Under the pieces are notes generated by a model that saw nothing but the letters and a program-made list of their open reading frames with translations, had not been told where the DNA came from and made no database searches. This document shows, one piece after another, positions 1 to 6,472 of a stretch of DNA of 8,943 bases (its first letter is position 1; every line of letters begins with the position of its first letter). The translations under genes and the position numbers were made by a program. Location: NCBI GenBank assembly GCA_021647145.1, contig JAKIVF010000131.1:1-8943 (forward strand), written 5' to 3'. This DNA is from Methylococcaceae bacterium. Its GTDB lineage: Bacteria > Pseudomonadota > Gammaproteobacteria > Methylococcales > Methylomonadaceae.

Positions 1-203
1 CGTTTTTCTTTGTTTGTCATTGTTGGCATAGCCGTGAGTGATGTTTCTAATTGTTGATTTTTTGATTGAGTAATCCATCGTTGTAAAGCTGAACGACTGA
101 CACCTAATGTTTCTGCCATTTCTACTAATGTCATTCCGGGTGAACGGCTTAGTGCTTTTTCTATGGCTTGCATTTTAAATCCTTCGGTAAATTTTTGACT
201 CAT
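1..203 (-). CDS. Transposase OrfA-like, helix-turn-helix N-terminus (partial)
   Basis: The frame opens with ATG at 203 and is open to the window edge, giving 67 residues beginning MSQKFTEGFKMQAIEKAL. Residues about 5-45 have the IS transposase helix-turn-helix pattern: KFTEGFK lead-in, then TLVEMAETLGVSRSALQRWI, where the LGVSRSALQRW stretch is the recognition helix. Such proteins bind the terminal repeats of the element and act with a DDE-type catalytic subunit encoded downstream, outside this window. A ribosome binding site AGAGG lies at 212-216, 8 bases before ATG, which supports the start. The C-terminus is missing, so IS family and integrity cannot be judged. Confidence 0.8.
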   Translation of the reverse strand, partial: MSQKFTEGFKMQAIEKALSRSPGMTLVEMAETLGVSRSALQRWITQSKNQQLETSLTAMPTMTNKEK

Positions 204-210
204 TTTTTTT

Positions 211-235
211 GCCTCTAAAAGTTAAAATTAGAGGC
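211..235 (-). promoter_or_regulatory. Hairpin covering the transposase ribosome binding site
   Basis: Perfect 8-base inverted repeat, GCCTCTAA at 211-218 and TTAGAGGC at 228-235, with a 9-base loop. In a minus-strand transcript the 3' arm contains the AGAGG Shine-Dalgarno of the transposase gene, so a transcript entering from outside the element would bury it in a stem. Several IS elements use leader structures to stop translation from impinging transcription. That role here is inference; the repeat itself is directly visible. Confidence 0.55.
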
Positions 236-253
236 GACAACTATCCTGACACA

Positions 254-464
254 GGGGGGCTAACAACAATGAAGGGTATGAGCCAAAACTTAGGCTAGTT
301 CGTTTTTTTGTATAAGAACGCGCATAGATGAATACCCATAACTTAGAGCCATTAGGTTTAACTCTAAGTGCTAATCCATTTCCATCGACTAAGCTATATT
401 CTTTGTCTTTTGGTTTAGCTTGTTTAACTTCTGTATTTGTCAGTGGTTTTGTAATTCTTGCCAT
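254..464 (-). pseudogene. Phage-type tyrosine integrase, N-terminal fragment cut by IS
   Basis: The first about 68 residues are a typical arm-binding N-terminal domain (DUF4102 type) of island and prophage integrases: MARITKPLTNTEV, then DGNGLALRVKPNGSKLW, then RTSLSFGSYPSL. Full-length members are about 400 residues with a C-terminal R...HxxR...Y catalytic domain; none of that is here. The frame continues to a stop at 228 but its last nine residues come from the insertion sequence. The start at 464 is the usual place for this family, though no strong Shine-Dalgarno is visible. The gene starts about 155 bases from the 3' end of ssrA and points away, the standard arrangement for an element integrated at tmRNA. 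The other part of the gene may lie beyond the IS, left of the window. Confidence 0.85.
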
Positions 465-509
465 TTTAGTAACACCGCTTTTAGTAACACTATGGTGATG
501 TTACTAAAA
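464..509. repeat. Direct and inverted TTTTAGTAACAC repeats before the integrase
   Basis: TTTTAGTAACAC occurs at 464-475 and again at 479-490 (15 bp apart), and an inverted copy GTTACTAAAA is at 500-509. The first copy touches the integrase start codon. The position suits an autoregulatory operator or arm-type integrase sites. The repeats are seen; the function is inferred. Confidence 0.6.
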
Positions 510-512
510 AAC

Positions 513-538
513 TAGGATTCAATAGGATGACTTAGGAT
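513..538. repeat. Three TAGGAT repeats at exact 10-bp spacing
   Basis: TAGGAT lies at 513-518, 523-528 and 533-538, so each copy is one helical turn from the next. This is typical of sites bound cooperatively by small DNA-bending proteins such as excisionases. It sits between the integrase gene and the ssrA attachment region, where such sites are expected in an integrated island. No excisionase gene is visible in the window. Confidence 0.5.
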
Positions 539-581
539 GCTACAGACATGAAATGCAGGCTAAACTATTGTTTTTAGACGT

Positions 582-607
582 AAAAAAAGCCGCCCTAGGA
601 CGACTTT
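582..607 (-). terminator. Rho-independent terminator of ssrA
   Basis: On the minus strand, 12 bases after the CCA end of tmRNA, the arms AAAGTCGTCC and GGGCGGCTTT can pair (10 pairs with two G-U, the innermost opening to leave a CUAG loop) and are followed by a run of T (582-588 on the complement). It is well placed to end ssrA transcription. If the island is real, this terminator now lies on the island side of the attachment site. Confidence 0.75.
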
Positions 608-618
608 AAATACTATAT

Positions 619-650
619 TGGTGGAGGCGGCGGGAATTGAACCCGCGTCC
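619..650 (-). other. Probable attachment site at ssrA 3' end
   Basis: Many islands and prophages integrate in the 3' end of ssrA and rebuild it. Here a phage-type integrase begins just outside the CCA end and faces away, so the attachment core should lie within the T-arm and acceptor sequence. The second copy would be at the far end of the element, outside the window, so the exact core cannot be set. Confidence 0.5.
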
Positions 651-865
651 GCAAGCACTCCGCCTAAAGGTCTACATGCTTATCTCGCGCTTTGATTTAA
701 CTAATACCTACCCGTCGAGCCAAGAAAAGTATCAGCGATTTCGATTAAGTTTAACGCTTCAAGCTCCGAACTAAGCTTTGGCGCGATCTTATGTGAGATG
801 ACTTCTGAATGCCCCGAAGGACTCTACACGCATAAGCACATATAGTCAGAAGAGTGGTGCAGGGT

Positions 866-904
866 TTAAGCTGCTAGAGCCACTGAGTAGTTTTCGTCAT
901 TTGC
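866..904 (-). other. tmRNA proteolysis tag reading frame (ANDENYSVALAA)
   Basis: The resume codon GCA at 902-904 starts twelve codons giving ANDENYSVALAA, ending in TAA at 866-868. The terminal ALAA is the recognition end for ClpXP/ClpAP-type proteases. Compared with the E. coli tag ANDENYALAA it carries two extra residues (SV) before ALAA. Confidence 0.93.
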
Positions 905-1008
905 GAATACTTTAAGTTCAGTAGATTTTATGTGGTGTACTGTCCACAGCATGCACTCAAGGTTTTGCTACCCACGTCGAAGCCAAGTCGCCCCCTTGTT
1001 GAAGTTAA

Positions 1009-1037
1009 ATTATACAAGAATTTTTGCTAAAAGTCAT
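1009..1037 (-). promoter_or_regulatory. Sigma-70 promoter of ssrA
   Basis: On the minus strand, -10 TATAAT (1009-1014) and -35 ATGACT (1032-1037) with a 17-bp spacer. Start of transcription is expected near 1002, a few bases before the mature tmRNA 5' end at 995, which fits RNase P trimming of a short leader. Confidence 0.75.
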
Positions 1038-1106
1038 TTTAAGAAAAATATCAAGTATTTGGTCAACAACTTTATCGTTGTCCTACCAATTTCCCTTCGT
1101 TAGCGT

Positions 1107-2681
1107 TTATTCGACTAACATTCTGCTTAATTGTTCATTTTTTATTTCATTACTTTGTCCACCACAGGAATCTATTATTTCTTTAAGTGACTCCGTCAAT
1201 TCTTTATGTTGCTTTTCTTGAATATTAATGGCTTCTTTTACATCCACATCAATCCTTGCCATTGCTGTATCTAATCCTTTATTGAGTCCTTTTAATGCTG
1301 CTTTTTCTAATGATGGCTGCATTTTTTTTAAGATAAAGTAGGGGATTAACCAACTTAAACCAATCATCAATACGCTATGAACTGCAAAATCAACACCTAG
1401 GAATTCTTCTTCTGTCATTGCACTATCATAAAAACCATAAAACACTTGAAAACCTACAAAACCCATTGCTATCAATGGTAATAGAATTTCACAAATTGCC
1501 ATTAATTTTAAAAAGATTCTTTGTATTAAGTTGCCAGGGTGTATTAATGCTTGCCTACAGCCCAGTTCTGTCTGGGTGTGGATGATTTTTTCTGCGCTAT
1601 TTCGTATTTCAACCAAGTTTTTTCTTAAGGGTGTGCTGGGCAGCCCTTTTTGGTCTGCAGTTAAAACTAAATCATCTAAATAATCATTCAGCCGACTTTG
1701 AGCCCATTCATCCCATAACTTCATTTTTTCTTTTTTTAAGGAAACAGCTTTAGTTTTAGAATAGGCCATTGATGCTTGTTTTAGCGGCCACTCAAAACCT
1801 TTTTTTAGCATTTGCTTAGTTTGATTCCAGCTTTGTTCTTGATAATCCAGTAATTCAGGGAAAACTTTTTTATCTCCCATCAATTGCAAACAGTTTTGTA
1901 AATTCGATTTCACACTATCCTTTCTCTGCTGAACCCCTCGCAACTCAAGATGTTCAACTGTTTTTTCAGTCGCTATTTCTTGAATGGTTGATTTTAATTG
2001 AGGGAGCTCATCAACAGCCTGGTCTATGCTAATAGTTTTAAATATTAACGGGTTATCAAACCCCGCCTTTGCCAACTGTGTTTTAAAATCATCATACTGT
2101 GCAGGCACACCTCTATCCCACTGATTCATGACAAATATCCAGGCATGGTTAGCACCTTCAGAAAGAAGTAATTGCCATGCTTTATTATCTCTATATCGTT
2201 CTGGGCTTACAACATAGACCAATACATCCACAAAAGGAAGCCATTGCATGACGATATTTTTATTTTTTTCTTCTGTGCTATCAAAATCAGGCATATCAAT
2301 CCAGAGGACATTTTTGTTCGACTCTTCTGAATGTTGCGCTATCTGAATTTGCTGTAAAGGAAATTTTTCCTCTAATTGCTGAATAGAAACAGATTGATGA
2401 TGAAATAAAGTCACTTCGCGTGACGTGGGTCTTTCTACCCCTGTTTTTGCAATGGATTGACCTGCTAATTTATTCAGTAATGAGCTTTTTCCAACACCCG
2501 TTCCACCCATAAATGCAACAACTAAGGGTCTCGCATTTTGCTCAACAAATAATGAGCTAGCTGTGCCCTTTTCTTCATCATACAGACTAGAGGCGAACTG
2601 GTTATCTATCCAGCCTTTTTCAACGGCTTTTTGAGCCCAGCCTTCTATATTAGAGATTAAATCAGAGTATTCGTATGCCAT
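1107..2681 (-). CDS. Membrane-associated P-loop GTPase, downstream partner of a pair
   Basis: Large GTPase of 524 residues from ATG at 2681. A GTG 12 bases earlier (2693) is also in frame and would give 528; I prefer ATG. Numbering from the GTG: P-loop GGTGVGKS at 63-70, switch-II region WIDMPDFDS at 131-139, NQWD (G4, guanine specificity) at 190-193. The DxxG motif is changed to D-M-P-D. Two hydrophobic segments at about 396-420 and 435-456 look membrane-embedded and are followed by a lysine-rich amphipathic C-terminus. Length and layout (N-terminal GTPase, helical middle, C-terminal membrane part) resemble bacterial dynamin-like GTPases or larger YfjP/YeeP-type GTPases. Its start overlaps the end of the upstream GTPase gene, implying translational coupling and a joint function. 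The exact role is unknown. Confidence 0.8.
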   Translation of the reverse strand: MAYEYSDLISNIEGWAQKAVEKGWIDNQFASSLYDEEKGTASSLFVEQNARPLVVAFMGGTGVGKSSLLNKLAGQSIAKTGVERPTSREVTLFHHQSVSIQQLEEKFPLQQIQIAQHSEESNKNVLWIDMPDFDSTEEKNKNIVMQWLPFVDVLVYVVSPERYRDNKAWQLLLSEGANHAWIFVMNQWDRGVPAQYDDFKTQLAKAGFDNPLIFKTISIDQAVDELPQLKSTIQEIATEKTVEHLELRGVQQRKDSVKSNLQNCLQLMGDKKVFPELLDYQEQSWNQTKQMLKKGFEWPLKQASMAYSKTKAVSLKKEKMKLWDEWAQSRLNDYLDDLVLTADQKGLPSTPLRKNLVEIRNSAEKIIHTQTELGCRQALIHPGNLIQRIFLKLMAICEILLPLIAMGFVGFQVFYGFYDSAMTEEEFLGVDFAVHSVLMIGLSWLIPYFILKKMQPSLEKAALKGLNKGLDTAMARIDVDVKEAINIQEKQHKELTESLKEIIDSCGGQSNEIKNEQLSRMLVE

Positions 2682-4401
2682 TTCTTTTCTCACTTCGTTG
2701 TTGTTCAGCTTTTTCTAATTGCTCTGATGAAATATTAAACCTACTTTTGTCTGAAAGCTGTTCGGGTAATGCGTATAAGGTTTTTTGCAAAAACTCGATA
2801 AATAAATCTTCTTTAACTGTTTTTAATTGATGTTGTTTTAACTCTACTTCAACCTTGTTGATATAACTACCAATCGCGCTTTCTGCAAGTAATGATGTGA
2901 TTGCCAGCATTGCAGGGGTGATTATTAAATCATGTACGCCTATTCCTCCCGTCTCAAGAATCAATGCAATTGCTGCAACATCGGTCGTAACTCTTGTTGC
3001 TCTTAAGCTATTTAATAAAACAGGTTGTTCTGATAATTTATTATAAAGACTGTTAGCAGCCTCACGAACATCTTCTTGAAAAGTGACAGCATAATCATCA
3101 ACCGCTAACTCATAATTCCGTAACAACTCTTCCCGCTGTTCTCTTACCAGAATATAACTGTCTTTCCACCATTTACTCTGGTTAGTATCAGAGTCTATTT
3201 TTTCAAGTAATTTATCAGAGAATGAGATTAATAAATGTTCTCCAACTTGATTTAATATCTCCTCTTCCTGACTTTCAGGAGACATTACTTTTTTACCTAA
3301 AGACATTAACTTCCTAAGAGGCCAAGTTAAAGCTCGTCGTGTTTTCGTTAATACACTGGCAAACCCAGGGACTTCCAATAAACTAAGTAACTCTACAATT
3401 GTATTTTGAAAGGTTTCATAATGCTGAGGATGATCCAGATAATCTCTTTTATATTCATATAAAGCTTGCTCAATGCAGCTATCAACCAGTGTTCTCCATA
3501 TTTTTGCTGCTTCATGTTCAGCAACAACCGGTTCTAACCAGCTATGCCAATATTTATTTAATAAATCATTCTGATATTCAAAATGATTTTTTTGGGAAAC
3601 CAGTCGTTCTAATCGCACAAACTGATTATTTTCAGTTGCTGGCCATTCTGGCTTACCTGTTTGTTTTTGATATAACATAGGTACAATATTGGGAAACTCA
3701 TCTTTCCGTGCATGCTGCCATTTCTCTTTTAATGATCGTGCGATCAGTTCTTCCGTTCCTTCAACCAGTTTGTTAACACAAATTAATGTTGGCTGATGAA
3801 ATACTTCAATTGCAGACATCATTTCCCATACTGACTGGTCTGCATATTTTTCCTTACTCACAACTAAGACCACAATATCGGCAAGAGCAATCGTTCTAAT
3901 GACACCTTCTCTATAATCAACCGAGTCAATGGAATCAAAATCCGGTGTATCCCAAAAGACAGAGTCTGGTAATAATGAAGAGTCAATATTACTGTCCGTC
4001 AATGAATAACAATCATGTCTTTCAACATTTAATTCATCAATCCGTAATTGCTGAAAACGACCAAAATAGCTCTGTAATCCAATACAGTCATCAAGCGTGA
4101 CATGGTTACAAAAGCCTTGAGGATGCACTGTATAACCCGCCAACGGGCTTGCTTTGGCAAGACTTGTATTAAGTATTAAGTTTGCAACTGAACTTTTCCC
4201 TGCTTGAGTCGGCCCTATAACCGCTATTTGTAACGGAGTGTTAGGATGAGTCTCTAACAACATTCCTTTTCTGATAAAAGCTTCAGCGTAAAAAAGCTGC
4301 TCAACTCGTTGTTGATATAAAGCGGCTTGCGAATCGTCTGCTTTTAGTGAAGCAATAATAGCTTGATATCTCTGATTTAGTAACTGGATAAATTTCAGCA
4401 T
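2662..4401 (-). CDS. Large P-loop GTPase, first gene of a GTPase pair
   Basis: 579 residues. P-loop GPTQAGKS at 63-70 (same distance from the N-terminus as in the partner) and WDTPDFDS at 150-157, again D-x-P-D in place of D-x-P-G. The expected G4 motif is V-N-K-L (209-212): Asn-Lys are present but the guanine-contacting Asp is not, so nucleotide specificity may be altered. The middle (about 280-470) is helical and charged, with WPLRKL at 360-365 echoing EWPLK in the partner. A glycine-containing hydrophobic stretch at about 473-515 could insert in the membrane. The start at 4401 lacks a strong Shine-Dalgarno. The downstream GTPase overlaps it by 20 bases. Paired unequal GTPases are known among bacterial dynamin-like proteins; membership here is inference. 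Confidence 0.8.
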   Translation of the reverse strand: MLKFIQLLNQRYQAIIASLKADDSQAALYQQRVEQLFYAEAFIRKGMLLETHPNTPLQIAVIGPTQAGKSSVANLILNTSLAKASPLAGYTVHPQGFCNHVTLDDCIGLQSYFGRFQQLRIDELNVERHDCYSLTDSNIDSSLLPDSVFWDTPDFDSIDSVDYREGVIRTIALADIVVLVVSKEKYADQSVWEMMSAIEVFHQPTLICVNKLVEGTEELIARSLKEKWQHARKDEFPNIVPMLYQKQTGKPEWPATENNQFVRLERLVSQKNHFEYQNDLLNKYWHSWLEPVVAEHEAAKIWRTLVDSCIEQALYEYKRDYLDHPQHYETFQNTIVELLSLLEVPGFASVLTKTRRALTWPLRKLMSLGKKVMSPESQEEEILNQVGEHLLISFSDKLLEKIDSDTNQSKWWKDSYILVREQREELLRNYELAVDDYAVTFQEDVREAANSLYNKLSEQPVLLNSLRATRVTTDVAAIALILETGGIGVHDLIITPAMLAITSLLAESAIGSYINKVEVELKQHQLKTVKEDLFIEFLQKTLYALPEQLSDKSRFNISSEQLEKAEQQRSEKRNGIRIL

Positions 4402-4420
4402 AAAATGTGAGCTTAGGTTT

Positions 4421-4449
4421 ATAATAACCGATTATTTTACTTTGTTTAA
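4421..4449 (-). promoter_or_regulatory. Weak candidate promoter for the GTPase pair
   Basis: On the minus strand a TATTAT -10 (4421-4426) lies 19 bases before the start codon. The best upstream hexamers (TAAACA with 16-bp or TTAAAC with 17-bp spacing) match -35 poorly. The -10 sits inside an imperfect palindrome GGTTTATAATAACC (4416-4429). Confidence 0.3.
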
Positions 4450-4485
4450 AAACCTGATGTCGTTACAATAATAAAATTCAGGTTT
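4450..4485. repeat. Inverted repeat AAACCTGA / TCAGGTTT between divergent genes
   Basis: Perfect 8-base arms at 4450-4457 and 4478-4485, centre to centre 28 bp, separated by 20 AT-rich bases. It lies between the divergent GTPase and lipoprotein promoters, so a two-site operator serving both is possible. No T run follows, which argues against a terminator. Confidence 0.45.
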
Positions 4486-4496
4486 GTTAATTATGG

Positions 4497-4514
4497 ATTG
4501 TACGCTAGTACAAT
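4497..4514 (+). promoter_or_regulatory. Palindromic operator overlapping the lipoprotein promoter
   Basis: ATTGTACGCTAGTACAAT is a perfect 7-base inverted repeat around GCTA. Its right arm contains TACAAT (4509-4514), the best -10 for the plus-strand gene starting at 4539; TTGTTA (4484-4489) is a possible -35 with a long 19-bp gap. A homodimeric regulator bound here would cover the -10. The regulator is unknown. Confidence 0.5.
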
Positions 4515-4538
4515 ACTTTCCTACTTGAGGTTTCTTTT

Positions 4539-4967
4539 ATGAGGATTATATCAACTGTTTGTGTTTTTATCATGTGCTTATCGTTATTAGGTTGCAGTAA
4601 AGGCAGTCAAATCAATGGCCGAAGCATTAAAACTGCAAATAGATCGGTCAGTAAAATTAAAGACCGTTTGCCCACAGAACAACGGATTGAGTTTGAAGTT
4701 TCTTTTTGGACAATGCGTGATGCACTTAAAGATAGAGATGAATTTTTAGATGCGGTTGATGGAAAAACTCCCGACGAACTAATTGCTTTAGGAAAAGAAG
4801 TATTTCAAGAGCGTAAAAATGCTGGTTTTGAAAAATATAATGAATATACCAGCTGGGATCAAATGATTGCACAATTTACACAAGAAAGAATTGACCAGGG
4901 TAAAAAGCATAAAAAATCAACATCTGAAAGAGATGGTAGCAACCCTACTATTATGTATAAATTCTAA
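4539..4967 (+). CDS. Small lipoprotein of unknown function
   Basis: 142 residues. The N-terminus MRIISTVCVFIMCLSLLGC is a type II signal peptide with a lipobox L-L-G-C, Cys19 being the lipidated residue; Ser at +2 fits the outer membrane. The mature part is short, polar and mostly helical, with IEFEVSFWTMRDAL (about 51-64), then an acidic helix rich in D and E, and a lysine-rich tail ending YKF. GAGG at 4527-4530, 8 bases before ATG, is a good ribosome binding site. The pattern recalls small proteobacterial DUF lipoproteins (DUF6694-like is a guess from memory). It diverges from the GTPase genes and converges on the 95-residue gene, so it is probably transcribed alone. Confidence 0.8.
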   Translation: MRIISTVCVFIMCLSLLGCSKGSQINGRSIKTANRSVSKIKDRLPTEQRIEFEVSFWTMRDALKDRDEFLDAVDGKTPDELIALGKEVFQERKNAGFEKYNEYTSWDQMIAQFTQERIDQGKKHKKSTSERDGSNPTIMYKF

Positions 4968-4978
4968 ATAGATCACTT

Positions 4979-5027
4979 ATTGCATTCATCATAAAACTAG
5001 CTGTTATTATATTAAGGTGAATGCAAT
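4979..5027. repeat. Long inverted repeat between convergent genes
   Basis: ATTGCATTCA (4979-4988) and TGAATGCAAT (5018-5027) are perfect 10-base arms, extendable by one G-T and one C-G pair to 12; the 25-base loop is AT-rich. It lies between the stop of the lipoprotein gene and the stop of the convergent 95-residue gene. It may end transcription from either side, but no T run follows directly on either strand (a T7 run is 14-20 bases away on the plus side). Confidence 0.5.
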
Positions 5028-5065
5028 CAATACTTCCAGTTTTTTTATATATAGTTACTCGTTTA

Positions 5066-5353
5066 TTAATCTTCTCCAATCCAGCCTTGTAAAGCCTCTA
5101 TTATCTCTTTAGCTTGTTTCTCACTCGAAATATTAAATTTCGATTTCTGTGAATACTCCCCATTCCTTTTTTGATAACGTCGGATAGTAAATTTATCCGC
5201 GCCATACTCTTCCTTGGTTCGATTCCAATCTTGATACTTATAAATAACGGTAGCCCACGCGCCTTTACTTAATACTTTTTTATCTAGTTCTTTAACAGTT
5301 TCTATACCACCATCTTCATAAGTTACTGTTAATTCCTCTACTGTTTCTGCCAT
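5066..5353 (-). CDS. Conserved-looking 95-residue protein, unknown function
   Basis: A soluble, charged cytoplasmic protein without signal peptide or membrane segment. AGGTGA (5363-5368) lies 9 bases before ATG and fixes the start. The first half (residues 1-45) has strand-forming VEELTVTYEDGG and GAWATVIYKYQDW; the second half has KFTIRRYQKRNGEYSQKSKF, then a helix with SSEKQAKEIIEALQGW. The strand-turn-strand-helix order faintly recalls the PC4/p15 single-stranded DNA-binding fold, but this is a shape impression only. The gene begins 45 bases after the YVTN gene on the same strand and may be cotranscribed with it. I do not recognise a function. Confidence 0.75.
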   Translation of the reverse strand: MAETVEELTVTYEDGGIETVKELDKKVLSKGAWATVIYKYQDWNRTKEEYGADKFTIRRYQKRNGEYSQKSKFNISSEKQAKEIIEALQGWIGED

Positions 5354-5398
5354 CGCTATATCTCACCTAAAATTAAATTAATTTTCAATATTCTTTTT

Positions 5399-6367
5399 TT
5401 ACTCAGAAATAAATAATCCAAACGCCCTGCTTCCTTCTCCTGTTTTTATCGTATCAACTACTTTTAAAGTTTTAGCATCAATAACTGAAACAGTGCTATC
5501 AAACCAGTTAGCCACATAAACATGCTGGTCATCTTTATCTGTACTAATTCCCTCAGGCTTTTCTCCTACCTCTATTACAGAAATAATTTTTAATGTTTTA
5601 GTATCTACCACAGAAATTGTACTGTCATCCTGATTTGTAACAAACAATAAGCTATCATTTAAGGCTAGAGCAGTTGCATAAGGCCTATCACCTACTTTAA
5701 TTGTTGCCAATCTTTTTAAGCCGTTGCTTTGTAAGACAGTTACATCATTACTTTCTACATTTGCAGTATAAATATGTGTTCCATTACTATCGACTGACAA
5801 ACCAAATGGATGCGCCCCTACTTTTGTAGTATTTTTTATTTTTAAGGTTGTAAGGTCTATTTGAGAAATACTGTCATCCATACGATTAGCAACATATAAC
5901 CATTGGTTATCTTTACTCACCGTCATTCCAGAGGGTGACCGCCCAACCTCAATCATTTTAATTAACTGAAATTTGTGACTGTCAAAAACTGAAACAGTAT
6001 TTTCATACCAATCTGCTACAAATATACGTTCGCCTTTTGCATCAACAGCTATACCTAAAGAAGCACCGCCCACTTTTACAATATTAGTTTGTTGAAGTTT
6101 TTTTGTATCTAAAACAACAAAACCACCACCATCAGGTGTACTAATATATACGTGCGATTTATTATTGTTTACTGCTACACCAGCTGGTTTTCCAATAACA
6201 GGAATCGTTTTAATTACTTTATTATTTTGAGTTTCTATCACAGAAACTGAATTATCTAATTGATTAGTAATAAAAGCGTAGGGTTTTGCAGTTAGGTCAA
6301 AACTAAGTAGAAACGTTGCTAAGAGGGATATAGCAGAATATTTTTTTTTCCAGCTAAGAAGATTCAA
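5399..6367 (-). CDS. Secreted YVTN/YncE-type beta-propeller protein
   Basis: 322 residues with a signal peptide (about 1-27: KKK, a hydrophobic core SLLATFLLSF, then LTA) and seven consecutive propeller repeats of about 42 residues. Each repeat has the form (V/I)YVAN...DSTVSVID.K..KV..TI.VG..P.G; examples are IFVADWYENTVSVFD, LYVANRMDDSISQID, LFVTNQDDSTISVVD and VYVANWFDSTVSVID. Seven repeats would close one propeller. The family includes YncE and beta-propellers associated with PQQ-dependent oxidation; ligands are mostly unknown. The only good start is TTG at 6367, behind GGTGG. An upstream ATG (6375-6377) would be in frame only if the T6 run were one base longer. It follows the MxaD-like gene by 105 bases, suggesting a shared periplasmic role. 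Confidence 0.88.
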   Translation of the reverse strand: MNLLSWKKKYSAISLLATFLLSFDLTAKPYAFITNQLDNSVSVIETQNNKVIKTIPVIGKPAGVAVNNNKSHVYISTPDGGGFVVLDTKKLQQTNIVKVGGASLGIAVDAKGERIFVADWYENTVSVFDSHKFQLIKMIEVGRSPSGMTVSKDNQWLYVANRMDDSISQIDLTTLKIKNTTKVGAHPFGLSVDSNGTHIYTANVESNDVTVLQSNGLKRLATIKVGDRPYATALALNDSLLFVTNQDDSTISVVDTKTLKIISVIEVGEKPEGISTDKDDQHVYVANWFDSTVSVIDAKTLKVVDTIKTGEGSRAFGLFISE

Positions 6368-6472
6368 AAAACCACCATGCTCTAAATAAATAAGAGAAAT
6401 AATCTATTCAAAAAAGGTAAAAGCACGGTAGACTAATGCCCACTATGCTTAAACTAAATCAAAATAATAGTA

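Larger units (their letters stand above)
1..253 (-). mobile_element. Partial insertion sequence interrupting an integrase gene
   Basis: One end of an insertion sequence. It holds a transposase N-terminus reading off the window edge, a short 5' leader, and an end that falls inside an integrase reading frame. The outer end is probably near 253, where the minus strand reads TGTGTCAGGATAGTTGTC after a run of six C; the integrase protein pattern is lost at this point (SYPSLLLA, then unrelated residues). The boundary is uncertain by about 6 bases because neither the second terminal repeat nor the target duplication is in view. The family is inferred only from the helix-turn-helix OrfA-like protein; IS3-like is my best guess. 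Confidence 0.75.
619..995 (-). ncRNA. ssrA: tmRNA (transfer-messenger RNA)
   Basis: One-piece tmRNA of 377 nt. It rescues stalled ribosomes with SmpB by acting first as a tRNA-Ala mimic and then as an mRNA for a degradation tag. The 5' end GGGGGCG pairs with CGCCTCC before the encoded ACCA end (one G-U pair). The T-arm sequence GGGTTCAATTCCC and the 5' motif GACTTGGCTTCGACGTGGG are visible. The tag frame at 866-904 reads ANDENYSVALAA then TAA. Length and ends match gammaproteobacterial tmRNAs (E. coli is 363 nt). It has its own promoter and terminator. Its 3' end is the probable integration site of the element to the left. Confidence 0.97.

Noticed and set aside
464..538. Repeats near the integrase as a CRISPR array
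   Set aside because: Units are 6-12 bp with 3-4 bp spacers, far too short for CRISPR repeats and spacers.
1024..1221. Plus-strand 65-residue frame
   Set aside because: Runs through the ssrA promoter region and the end of the GTPase gene; no family pattern and no ribosome binding site.
2662..2693. GTG start at 2693 for the downstream GTPase
   Set aside because: ATG at 2681 is four codons later and a better start codon, and the GTG has no good ribosome binding site; it remains possible.
3399..3680. Plus-strand 93-residue frame
   Set aside because: Lies wholly inside the 579-residue GTPase gene on the opposite strand; composition is that of a shadow frame.
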